Source: Streptomyces peucetius (GTDB lineage Bacteria; Actinomycetota; Actinomycetes; Streptomycetales; Streptomycetaceae). Taken from it: a DNA stretch of 64,000 nucleotides. Below the pieces are notes generated by a model. That model was not told where the DNA came from. It ran no database searches and saw nothing but the letters and a program-made list of their open reading frames with translations. Positions 54,622 through 62,994 of this stretch are shown one piece after another (within the stretch, counting starts at the first letter, position 1; the number at the start of each line of letters is the position of its first letter). Location of the stretch: assembly GCF_025854275.1 (NCBI RefSeq), contig NZ_CP107567.1:3410001-3474000 (forward strand), written 5' to 3'. The translations under genes and the position numbers were made by a program.

Positions 54622-56361
54622 TCAGAGCTGGCCGCTGCTGCGCTGCGTCAGGTCGTACTTACGGGCGATCGAGTTCCACAGCTTCGACGCCTGGTTCTTG
54701 GCCGCGGTCGCCTCGCGGCTCGCGTCGTTGCCCAGGGCCGTCTGCTTGGTGACGCGCGCCTTGCCGTCCTTGCAGCCCTTCTTGCCCTTGACCTGCACCG
54801 CCCACGCCGCGTAGTGGTCGTCCGCCGACGCCGACGCCTGCCACGCCTTGGTCAGCGACGCGGTCAGCGCGGCATTGTCCGGCAGCTTGTCCACGCTCAG
54901 GGCGCTCAGCCGGGTCACCAGCTCACGCCGCTGCTCGGCGGCGCCCTTCAGGTCCGCGGCGGCCTGGTCCAGGTTCTTGCACACCTTGATGTTCTGCACC
55001 GAGCGCACGACGGCGTCGCGGCTGTTGTTGCTGTCCGCGAGAAGCTTGTCGAGCTCCTCGGCCTGCGGCTCGGCCGGATCGGCCGACGCCTCGGGCGACG
55101 GACTCTCCGGGGTGGGCGCGGGCGAGTCGGCCGCGACGATCTTGTCCGGCGCCGGGTCCTTGTCGTCGTCCTCGCCGCCGAACATCACGGCGCCGACGCC
55201 GAGTCCGAGTACGGCACAGCCGATGACGAGCGCGGCGACCACCGGCGCGGTGGACCGGCGGCGCTGCTCGGGCTCGGCGTCGTACTGCGGAGCGTGCCGG
55301 GCCGACGGCGGCTGCTGATGAGGCTGCTGCCGGTAGGCGGGCGACGGCTCCTGGAAGCGGGGCATCTGCTGGGTGGCGTCGGCCGGTTCGGGACCGCCGT
55401 GGCCCTCCGAACGGAAGAGGCTGTCGAACTCCGCGGGCGGCTGGCGGTCCCCGGGAGCGCCGGGCCGGATTCCGAACGGTGCCCCTGAGGGCGCGGGCGG
55501 CACGGGGGCGATGTACTGGGTGGCCTCCGCGTCGGCGCCCTGGGGCGGCGCGCTCTGCGCGCTCTGCGGTCCGCCGTGGTCGAGGCGTCCGGTGCCGAGG
55601 AAGGTCGTCGACTCCGCGGGCATCTCGGGCGGCAGCGCACCGGGCCCGACGGGTGCGATGTACTGCGTGGCGTCGGAGTCTGCTGCGCGCGCTGCGCCGG
55701 TCTGGGGGTTCGCGCCGTACGGCCCCGGATCATGGGCCGCCTGCGGCGGCAGCCCGCCCGGTGCCGGGTACTGCCCCTGCGGGGCCGCGCCGTACGGCGC
55801 GGCCTGCGGGAACCCGTTCTGCGGCGGCATCGCCCCGGCGGGCGCGCCCGGAGCCGCGGGCCCGCCCTGCGGCGCTCCCGGGCCGTGGCCGCCCTGCGGG
55901 CCGGGGCCGTGGGCCGCCTGCGGCGGGAGCGGCTGGGCCTGGAACTGCGGGCCCGGCGTCGCCGGGGCCTGGTCGCCGTACGGCGGGTGCCCACCGGCCG
56001 CGGAGGGTTGCTGCGGCTGCGCGGCATAGGGGCCCGTCTGTGCGGCATAAGGGCCCGGCTGCGCGGGGTAGCCGTAGCCGCCGGCCTGCGCAGGAGCGCC
56101 CGGGTAGCCGTAGCCCTGCGGCGCCTCGCCGCCGCCCTGCGCGGGCGGCGGGCCCGGGTATCCGTACCCCGGTGCCGCCTGCGGCGGCGGCTGTTGGGGA
56201 CCCCACGGCGCACCCCAGGGCTGTCCACCCGCGGGAGCCGTCTGCGCGTCCGGGGTGCCCGGTATGAGGGGCTCGCTTCCGTCGGCGGGCAGCACGACGC
56301 CTTCGTGCGCGGGCCGCCCGGCCGGCGGCCGCTGCTCGTCACCCTGTCCGCTGTGCGTCAC
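54622..56361 (-). CDS. Proline-rich membrane protein with ATQ motifs
   Basis: A 579-residue protein. Residues 1-370 are a disordered Pro/Gly/Gln/Ala-rich cytoplasmic tail with GYGYPG-like repeats. Three acidic-Thr-Gln motifs, DATQYIAPV (near 230), EATQYIAPV (near 280) and DATQQMP (near 328), resemble phospho-Thr sites docked by FHA domains. One membrane helix follows (APVVAALVIGCAVLGLGVGAVMFGG, about 372-396), then an acidic linker and a Cys-containing helical domain outside (about 435-579) with NIKVCKNLDQAAADL. It may be a substrate of the PknB-type signalling network. I do not recognise a named family. Confidence 0.8.
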   Translation of the reverse strand: MTHSGQGDEQRPPAGRPAHEGVVLPADGSEPLIPGTPDAQTAPAGGQPWGAPWGPQQPPPQAAPGYGYPGPPPAQGGGEAPQGYGYPGAPAQAGGYGYPAQPGPYAAQTGPYAAQPQQPSAAGGHPPYGDQAPATPGPQFQAQPLPPQAAHGPGPQGGHGPGAPQGGPAAPGAPAGAMPPQNGFPQAAPYGAAPQGQYPAPGGLPPQAAHDPGPYGANPQTGAARAADSDATQYIAPVGPGALPPEMPAESTTFLGTGRLDHGGPQSAQSAPPQGADAEATQYIAPVPPAPSGAPFGIRPGAPGDRQPPAEFDSLFRSEGHGGPEPADATQQMPRFQEPSPAYRQQPHQQPPSARHAPQYDAEPEQRRRSTAPVVAALVIGCAVLGLGVGAVMFGGEDDDKDPAPDKIVAADSPAPTPESPSPEASADPAEPQAEELDKLLADSNNSRDAVVRSVQNIKVCKNLDQAAADLKGAAEQRRELVTRLSALSVDKLPDNAALTASLTKAWQASASADDHYAAWAVQVKGKKGCKDGKARVTKQTALGNDASREATAAKNQASKLWNSIARKYDLTQRSSGQL

Positions 56362-56590
56362 CGGGACTCCTACGTGTGGACCTACGTCGATCGTCGGCTC
56401 ACGCTACCGGGTGCCCGGAGCGGTCCGCACACACGTACCGGAGCGGTGACAAGATGCGGACACAACTCGCTGCGGACATACGGTGGAAAGCCCTTGTGCC
56501 CCCCTGGCTGCCCCCGCCGCCCGGTCCGCCTGTCCCCCGCCTCCCGAGCCGCCTCGGCAGCACTGGAACCGCCGCGCCCGCGGTCTGTGC

Positions 56591-57976
56591 TCAGGCCGCC
56601 GTGCGCAGCTCCAGACGCGCCGCGAACTCCCGGACGGGGGGCTCCTGCGCGTACGGCTCCAGCCGCAGTTGGAGGTCGTCGAGGTACTCGGCGCCCCGGC
56701 TCGAGCGCAGGGTGTCCAGCAGTTCCACCGCCCGTGTGCCGGTGTAGCAGGCCTGCTCGACCTCGCGCTGCTGGACCTGCGCCGTCGCCAGGAGGACCAG
56801 GCCGATCGCCCGGCGGCGGACCCGCGACTCGGGGAGGCCCTCCAGCGCGTCCACCGCGTGCCGCGCCGCGGTCTGGGCCCGGCCGAGGTCGCGGCAGCAG
56901 TGCGCCAGCTCGTCGGCGAGGTAGGCGTGGTCGAAGTGGGCGATCCAGTCAGGGTCGTCGCCCGCGTCCGGCCGGTCCCGCTCCAGCGCGGCGACGGCTC
57001 TGCCCGCCACCTCGTCGCAGGTGCGGCCGTCCCTCAGCAGGGCGTGCCCGCGTGCCTCCGCCGCGAGGAACATGGCCTGCACCCGGGGCGTGACCCGCCC
57101 CCGCGCGCCTTCCTGGGCGGCGCGTGCGAGCTGCGCGATCTCGCGCGGGTTGCCCAGTTCGGCGGCCAGGTGGCTCATGGAGGCGGCGAGCACATAGCCG
57201 CCGTACGCCCGGTCCCCCGCGGCGTGGGCGAGGCGCAGCGCCTGGATGTAGTAGCGCTGGGCGAGGCCGGGCTGGCCGGTGTCCACGGCCATGTAGCCGG
57301 CGAGCTCCGTCAGTCGCGCCACGGCCGCGAACAGTTCCCGGCCGACGGCCTCCCGGTACGAGCCGGACAGCAGTCCGGAGACCACGCTGTTCATGTAGTG
57401 CACGACGACCGGCCGCACATGGCCACTGCCGAAACGGTGGTCCATCTCGGTCAGCGCCGCGGTCATCGCGCGGACCGCTTCGACGTCCGACGGCCCGACC
57501 CGCGCCCCCGCGGTGCGCGCCACCTGCGGGTCCGCGCCGGTGATCAGCCAGTCGCGGCTCGGTTCGACGAGGGCGGACGCGGCGACCACGGAGCCGGACA
57601 GGAAGTCGCGCCGGCCCACGTCGCTGCGCCACAGTTCGCAGACCTGCTCGATCGCTCCGGGGACCGTCGGCGAGAACTGGAGGCCGACGCCGGTGGCGAG
57701 GTTCTTCCCGTTGGCCATGCCGATCTCGTCGATCGTGACCGTACGGCCGAGCTTGCGGCCCAGCGCCTCCGCGATGATTCCCGGCGCCCGGCCGCGTGGT
57801 TGCTGGCCACGCAGCCAGCGGGCCACGGAGGTCTTGTCGTACCGAAGGTCGAGGCCGCGCTCCGTGCCGACCATGTTGACGCGCCGGGCCAGCCCGGCGT
57901 TCGAGCACCCGGCTTCCTGGATGAGCGCCTGCAGCCGTTCGTTCGGCTGACGGACGGCGAGAGGCCTCGCTGCCAT
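56591..57976 (-). CDS. XRE/TPR-type regulator (NsdA-like)
   Basis: A 461-residue protein. An N-terminal helix-turn-helix (about 10-80; LQALIQEAGCSNAGLARRVN, YDKTSVARWLRGQQPRG) is followed by the RRDFLSGSVVAASAL segment and a TPR-like helical domain to the end (YYIQALRLAHAAGDRAYGGYVLAAS, ELAHCCRDLGRAQTAARHAVDAL). The family includes NsdA-type negative regulators of development and antibiotic production in Streptomyces. The start follows AGGGGGTAG at good spacing. It is divergent from the primase-like gene with 275 bp between them. The specific regulatory target is not visible. Confidence 0.86.
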   Translation of the reverse strand: MAARPLAVRQPNERLQALIQEAGCSNAGLARRVNMVGTERGLDLRYDKTSVARWLRGQQPRGRAPGIIAEALGRKLGRTVTIDEIGMANGKNLATGVGLQFSPTVPGAIEQVCELWRSDVGRRDFLSGSVVAASALVEPSRDWLITGADPQVARTAGARVGPSDVEAVRAMTAALTEMDHRFGSGHVRPVVVHYMNSVVSGLLSGSYREAVGRELFAAVARLTELAGYMAVDTGQPGLAQRYYIQALRLAHAAGDRAYGGYVLAASMSHLAAELGNPREIAQLARAAQEGARGRVTPRVQAMFLAAEARGHALLRDGRTCDEVAGRAVAALERDRPDAGDDPDWIAHFDHAYLADELAHCCRDLGRAQTAARHAVDALEGLPESRVRRRAIGLVLLATAQVQQREVEQACYTGTRAVELLDTLRSSRGAEYLDDLQLRLEPYAQEPPVREFAARLELRTAA

Positions 57977-58251
57977 GAACTACCCCCTGGTGCCGTGTTG
58001 ATCAATGAGTCGATCAATGCCCGGCTGATATACGGAGAATGCAGAGTTGGTCGTGTTGGTTCCTTTTGCCGTCGCCCGCCCGCCGCTTCCCGTTCCGCAG
58101 GCGTCCCCCGCACTGCCTACCCGCCCCCGCGGCACCCGGCCCGTGCGCGCCCCCGGCCGTGCACCCGTGCGCCCCACGTGCAGGATCGATGCTCCACCGC
58201 CCACCGCATCACGCCCCGTAACCCACGGTTGCGGCGGTAGTTGAGTGTGTC

Positions 58252-58929
58252 GTGGAAGAGACCATGGGAGTCACGGAAGTCGCACAGATCCCCCAACAGC
58301 GAAGCGAGCAGCTGCTGGACAGCGCCGTGCGGTACGCGGAAGAGCGGCACTGGGACGTGTTCCCCGGCACCTGGCTGGAGGCGGCGGAAGGAACGCGGCG
58401 CTGCTCGTGCGGCGATCCCGTCTGTCCCCTGCCGGGCGCCCACGCGTCCAGGCCGGACTGGGCGAACCAGGCGACCGGCAGCGCCACCGCCGCGCGCCGG
58501 CTGTGGTCGAAGCATCCGACGGCCTCGATCCTGCTGCCCACCGGCCGCACCTTCGACGCCATCGAGGTCTCCGAGTCGGCCGGCTTCCTGGCGCTGGCGC
58601 GCATGGAGCGGATGGGCCTCCCGCTCGGTCCGGTGACCTGCACCCCCGACCGCCGGATGCTCTTCTTCGTGCTGCCGGGCGCGGCCCTCAGGGCCCCCGA
58701 CCTGATCAGGAAGCTGGGGTGGGCCCCGAGCTCCCTCGATCTGGTCGCCCGCGGCGAAGGCCACTACGTCGCCGCCCCGCCGACGCGGATCGGCGGACAC
58801 GGCGCCGTGCAGTGGGCGCGCCGCCCGACCCCTGCCAACCGCTGGCTCCCGGACGCCGACGAGCTGATCTGCCCGCTCGCGTACGCGTGCGCCACGGAAG
58901 CGGCAGCGGCACGGGTGCGCCAGGGATAG
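58252..58929 (+). CDS. Bifunctional DNA primase/polymerase-like protein, apparently degenerate
   Basis: A 225-residue protein resembling the primase/polymerase (prim-pol) domain found in Streptomyces orphan genes: LLDSAVRYAEERHWDVFPGTWLEA, CSCGDPVCPLPGAHASRPDWANQAT, LWSKHPTASILLPTGRTFDAIEV. The metal-binding acidic pair of active prim-pols, normally in a DxD-like position after the LLPTG block, reads EVS here, so polymerase activity is doubtful. A second ATG at 58264 has GGAAGAG upstream and is an alternative start. No replication partner is nearby. Confidence 0.75.
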   Translation: MEETMGVTEVAQIPQQRSEQLLDSAVRYAEERHWDVFPGTWLEAAEGTRRCSCGDPVCPLPGAHASRPDWANQATGSATAARRLWSKHPTASILLPTGRTFDAIEVSESAGFLALARMERMGLPLGPVTCTPDRRMLFFVLPGAALRAPDLIRKLGWAPSSLDLVARGEGHYVAAPPTRIGGHGAVQWARRPTPANRWLPDADELICPLAYACATEAAAARVRQG

Positions 58930-59017
58930 GGCTGCACCGCGTTCGAACGCGTCCGTAGGGTGGACCCGTACACCGGTGCCGTACGGCACCCACGGGGCTT
59001 CGAAAGGCGCGGAACAC

Positions 59018-59830
59018 ATGCCGAACGGGACGGTCGACCAAGCGGGCGGGGTGCAGACGGCTCCGCCCGCCGTACAGGTCGAAGGGCTGTGGAAGCGGTT
59101 CGGCGAGCAGATCGCCGTCGCCGGGATCGATCTGTCGCTGCCGGCGGGCAGCTTCATCGGTCTGGTCGGCCCGAACGGCGCGGGCAAGACGACCACCCTG
59201 TCGATGGTCACGGGCCTGCTCCGGCCCGACCAGGGCCGGGTGCGGGTCGCCGGCCACGACGTGTGGCGCGACCCGGTGGAGGTCAAGTCACGGATCGGCG
59301 TGCTGCCGGAGGGCCTGCGGCTCTTCGAGCGCCTGTCGGGCCGTGAACTGCTCGCCTACAACGGGCGGTTGCGCGGACTGCCGGGCGACGAGGTCGACAA
59401 GCGGGCCGGACAGCTGCTGGACGTGCTGGACCTCGCGGGGGCGCAGCACAAACTGGTCGTCGACTACTCGACCGGCATGCGCAAGAAGATCGGCCTCGCC
59501 GCCGCGCTGCTGCACAATCCGGAAGTGCTGTTCCTGGACGAGCCGTTCGAGGGCGTCGACCCGGTGTCCGCGCAGACGATCCGCGGGGTGCTCGAGCGGT
59601 ACACCGCCTCCGGCGCCACCGTCGTCTTCTCCAGCCATGTGATGGAGCTGGTCGAGTCGCTGTGCGACTGGGTCGCGGTGATGGCGGCCGGCACGATCCG
59701 CGCCCAGGGCCCGCTGGCCGAGGTACGCGGTGACGCGCCGTCGCTGCAGTCCGCGTTCCTGGAACTGGTCGGCGCGCAGGGCCGGGACAACGGGGAGTCG
59801 CTGGACTGGCTCGGCGGCGGTGCCCGGTGA
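59018..59830 (+). CDS. ABC exporter ATPase
   Basis: A 270-residue ABC ATPase with Walker A GPNGAGKTTT, a signature loop degenerate at DYSTGMRKK, Walker B VLFLDEPFEGVDP and the switch His in SSHVME. It is of the ABC-2 / drug-export type. The ATG at 59018 was preferred over an in-frame upstream codon at 58976, which adds only residues from the intergenic stretch. It overlaps the permease gene by 4 bp, so the two form an operon. The substrate is unknown; ATPases of this type serve lipid, antibiotic or sodium export. Confidence 0.92.
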   Translation: MPNGTVDQAGGVQTAPPAVQVEGLWKRFGEQIAVAGIDLSLPAGSFIGLVGPNGAGKTTTLSMVTGLLRPDQGRVRVAGHDVWRDPVEVKSRIGVLPEGLRLFERLSGRELLAYNGRLRGLPGDEVDKRAGQLLDVLDLAGAQHKLVVDYSTGMRKKIGLAAALLHNPEVLFLDEPFEGVDPVSAQTIRGVLERYTASGATVVFSSHVMELVESLCDWVAVMAAGTIRAQGPLAEVRGDAPSLQSAFLELVGAQGRDNGESLDWLGGGAR

Positions 59831-61434
59831 GCACGGCGTCCCTGACCTCCGTCTTCGTACGGCTGAAGCTGTCGATGCTGCGCAACGGGCTGCGGCAGTC
59901 GTCGGGCCGTACGGCCGTGTTCGTGATCTCCATGGTCCTGACGCTGCTGGTCTCCGCGTTCCTGCTGCTGGGCCTGGTGGTGCTGCGCGGCAACGACCAC
60001 GCGATGTCGCTCGTCGTCCTCGTCACGGGCCTGCTCGCGCTCGGCTGGGCGGTGCTGCCGCTGTTCTTCCCGAGCGGCGACGAGACCCTGGACCCGACGC
60101 GTCTGGTCATGCTGCCGCTGCGTCCAGGGCCGCTGGTGACCGCGCTGCTCGTCGCGTCGCTCGTCGGCATCGGCCCGCTGTTCACGCTCTGCGTGGTCCT
60201 GGGATCGGCCTTCGCGCTCTCGCACGGCGTGGTGGCGCTGATCGTGTCCGTCGTCGCGGTGCCGCTCGCGCTGCTGGTCTGCCTGGCGCTGGCCCGCACC
60301 GTCGCGGCCGCCAACATCCGGCTGCTCACCTCCCGCAAGGGCCGCGACCTGGCGGTCCTCAGCGGCCTGCTGATCGCGGTGGGCATCCAGTTCGTGAACT
60401 TCGGGGTGCAGCGCCTCAGTGACGCGGGCGGCCTCGCCGCGCTGGACCCGGCGGCGTCGGTCGTACGGTGGATCCCGCCGGCGTCCGCGGTCGGCGCGGT
60501 GGACTCCGCGAGCGACGGCGCGTACGGCACGGCGCTCGCCCAGCTGGCGCTCTCCGCCCTGGCACTCGTCCTTCTGCTGCGGACGTGGCGGCACAGCCTG
60601 ACGAAGCTGATGACGGCACCGGACGGTTCGACGCTCGCCGCGGCGGCGGAACCGACCCGGAAGCCCTCGTCCTCCTCGGGTCTGCTGCACGGGATGCTGC
60701 CGGAGGGCCGCACGGGGACGGTGATGCGGCGCAGCTTCCTGTACATCTGGCGCGACCCCAAGACGAAGGGCGCCTGGGTGTCGTCCCTGGCGATCGGACT
60801 GATCGTGCCGATCTTCAACGCCCTCCAGGGCACCGGTTCCATCTACTTCGCGTGCTTCGCCGCCGGGATGCTCGGCATCATGATGTACAACCAGTTCGGC
60901 CAGGACACCTCCGCGTTCTGGATGGTGGCCCTGACGATCTCCTCCACGCGCGACGCGTACGACGAACTGCGGGCACGGGCCCTGGCGATGCTCGTCATCA
61001 CCGTCCCGTACATGGCGCTCGTGTCGGTGATCACCGCGGCGGTGCTCGGCCGCTGGCACGATCTGCCGGAGGTGCTGGGGCTGTCGTTCGCCCTGCTCGG
61101 CGCGATGCTGGCGACGGGTGCGCTGTCGTCGGCCCGCTTCCCCTACTCGATCCCGCAGGACAGCGCGTACAAGAACGTGGCGCCGGGACAGGGCGGGCTC
61201 GCCTGGCTCTCGATCATCGGCGGCATGGTCATGGCGGCGCTGCTGTGCGCCCCGGTGATCGTCCTCACGATCCTGCTGAACGCCTCCGCGGGTCCGGGCA
61301 CGGGGACGCAGTGGCTGCTGCTCCCGGTGGGCACGATGTACGGGGCGCTGATCGCCTGGGCGGGCGTGCGGATCGCGGCGCCGCAGACGGCGAGGCGGCT
61401 GCCGGAGATCCTGGCGGCGGTCAGCAAGGCGTGA
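59827..61434 (+). CDS. ABC exporter permease
   Basis: A 535-residue membrane protein with about ten hydrophobic segments: AVFVISMVLTLLVSAFLLLGLVVL, MSLVVLVTGLLALGWAVLPLFF, LVTALLVASLVGIGPLFTLCVVLGSAFAL, and a second half beginning near KGAWVSSLAIGLIVPIFNAL and closing with MYGALIAWAGVRIAA. No solute-binding or ATPase motif is present, so it is the partner of the preceding ATPase and is translated with it by a GTGA overlap. The family is ABC-2-like export permeases of unassigned substrate. A 70-bp convergent gap with the hydrolase gene follows. Confidence 0.9.
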   Translation: MSTASLTSVFVRLKLSMLRNGLRQSSGRTAVFVISMVLTLLVSAFLLLGLVVLRGNDHAMSLVVLVTGLLALGWAVLPLFFPSGDETLDPTRLVMLPLRPGPLVTALLVASLVGIGPLFTLCVVLGSAFALSHGVVALIVSVVAVPLALLVCLALARTVAAANIRLLTSRKGRDLAVLSGLLIAVGIQFVNFGVQRLSDAGGLAALDPAASVVRWIPPASAVGAVDSASDGAYGTALAQLALSALALVLLLRTWRHSLTKLMTAPDGSTLAAAAEPTRKPSSSSGLLHGMLPEGRTGTVMRRSFLYIWRDPKTKGAWVSSLAIGLIVPIFNALQGTGSIYFACFAAGMLGIMMYNQFGQDTSAFWMVALTISSTRDAYDELRARALAMLVITVPYMALVSVITAAVLGRWHDLPEVLGLSFALLGAMLATGALSSARFPYSIPQDSAYKNVAPGQGGLAWLSIIGGMVMAALLCAPVIVLTILLNASAGPGTGTQWLLLPVGTMYGALIAWAGVRIAAPQTARRLPEILAAVSKA

Positions 61435-61522
61435 CGGGCGCGCCTCAGGACTTGGCGGCGGCGCCGGCCCGCCGCCTCACCTGACCGCCTCACCCGGACC
61501 GGCAGATCCGGGTGAGGTGCTG

Positions 61523-62386
61523 TCATGGTGTCAGGGCGCCGTCCAGGAAGGGCTCGATCGCTGTGCGCCAGCCGGACGGGCAGTCGTAGTGAACGAGATG
61601 GCCCGCGTCGGACACCTCGCCGTACTGGCCGCGGGGCAGGACCCGGACCATCTCCTGGGCCTCGGCGCGGCCCAGTTCGCCGTCGAGGCCGCGGACGACC
61701 AGGGTGGGGCAGCGGACCTGGGCGAGTTCCTCCCAGTGGGCGTCGTGGACCCAGGTCTCCCGCGAGACGAGCATCTGGCGGCGGGAGAACACCGGGCGCC
61801 AGCCGTCGGCCCGCTCTGCCATGATCTCGGCGAAGAACTCGCCGCGGGCCGGGTTCGGCCGCTCGACCCTGGGGTCGTCCTCGCCGAACCACTTGCGGAC
61901 GTCCGCCAGGGTGGCGAACGGTACGGGCCAGGAGCGGAACCAGTTTTCCCATTCGCGCTGCGTCGCGGCGCCGAGCGCCGAGGCGCGCATGTCGCAGATG
62001 ATCAGCGCCTGAACCAGGTCGGGCCGCTTCGCGGCCAGCTGCCACGCGGTCAGGGCGCCCATCGCATGGCCGATCAAGGTTACCGGCGCGAGGCCGAGTT
62101 GCTCGATCGCGGCCTCGGCGTCCGCCACGTACGCCTCACGCGTGTACGGCCCTTCCGCCGGCTTGTCGCTCCGGCCGTGGCCCCGCTGGTCGAGCGCCAC
62201 CGCGCGATGGCGCTCGGTGAGCCATCGGGCCGTGGACGCCCAGTGCGAGGCACGGCCCATCAGGCCGTGGAGCAATAAGACCCCCGGGGCTTGCTCGCCC
62301 TCGCCGCGGCCCTTCGGCGGGTCCGCGAACTCCCAGGCAGCCAGGCGTACGCCACCTGTTCCGGTCACGTCGATGCGCCGCACCAT
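61523..62386 (-). CDS. Alpha/beta-hydrolase-fold protein with Ala at the nucleophile
   Basis: A 287-residue alpha/beta hydrolase fold: VLLLHGLMGRASHWAST (oxyanion), ALDQRGHGRSDKP, the elbow LIGHAMGALTAW, and AGHLVHYDCP for the catalytic His. The nucleophilic Ser or Asp expected at the centre of GHxMG is Ala, as read directly from the codon GCG. A classical esterase or lipase reaction is therefore not expected; a non-hydrolytic role or cofactor-free chemistry is possible. The ATG at 62386 was preferred to the GTG at 62398, which directly abuts the G-rich stretch needed as ribosome site. It is convergent with the ABC permease gene. Confidence 0.85.
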   Translation of the reverse strand: MVRRIDVTGTGGVRLAAWEFADPPKGRGEGEQAPGVLLLHGLMGRASHWASTARWLTERHRAVALDQRGHGRSDKPAEGPYTREAYVADAEAAIEQLGLAPVTLIGHAMGALTAWQLAAKRPDLVQALIICDMRASALGAATQREWENWFRSWPVPFATLADVRKWFGEDDPRVERPNPARGEFFAEIMAERADGWRPVFSRRQMLVSRETWVHDAHWEELAQVRCPTLVVRGLDGELGRAEAQEMVRVLPRGQYGEVSDAGHLVHYDCPSGWRTAIEPFLDGALTP

Positions 62387-62994
62387 CGGTCCTGGCACCC
62401 CCTTTTCTCCCCCGAGTCGGACTGGCTCGTCGCGAGCCCCGTGTCGAACCCCGCCACACTATCGAACTCGTATTCGAAAACGCGGTTCTGCCGCGCAACA
62501 CCCCTCCTTCGAGTGACCACTGACGGGGATTGACCCGCGCCGCCGAGGGGAGATCTTCTGCGGGAGGCGGACCGCTCGGGGAAACAGGTCCGCGGGGACT
62601 GACCCTGGGAGCTCGGGGCTCCGGGTCAGCACAGGGGAGGACAGGTCCCGGCGCCCTCGGGCGCCGGGACTCCTTCGTGCCAGGAGGTCCCTGCGGACCG
62701 GGCGGCGCGACACCGGACGCGACGGTCCGTGCGGGTGCCCGCACCGGCGTCCGCTCCGGTCTACGCGCCGGTGTGCGCGCGGGGCGTACGACAGGCGCAT
62801 CACCGCGATCCCCTCCCCTGCCCTCGGTGGGTTCCCCACCCCCGGCCGTGGTCATATGCCTCAGCCTCAGGGTGGCACGCGATTCGCCCGGCCGCTGCCA
62901 TTCCGGACGGAAACCGGACCCCGCACACCCGGCGCACGGCGGCCGACGCCACCGGAACGGGACCGGCCCCGCTCTCAGGAGGGGATGCCGTTGG
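62387..62994. other. 608-bp non-coding region with two hairpins
   Basis: No gene is supported; frames open here are antisense or short. Two inverted repeats stand out: CTGACCC/GGGTCAG (62599-62629) and a 12-bp perfect stem with a TC loop (62645-62670). The right end should contain the inverted terminal repeat of the IS element, which I could not define because the other end is outside the window. Confidence 0.5.
62645..62670. terminator. 12-bp-stem hairpin with TC loop
   Basis: GTCCCGGCGCCC pairs perfectly with GGGCGCCGGGAC across a 2-nt loop and is followed by TCCTTCGT. It lies in the gap before the IS element and could end transcription from either side. Confidence 0.5.
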
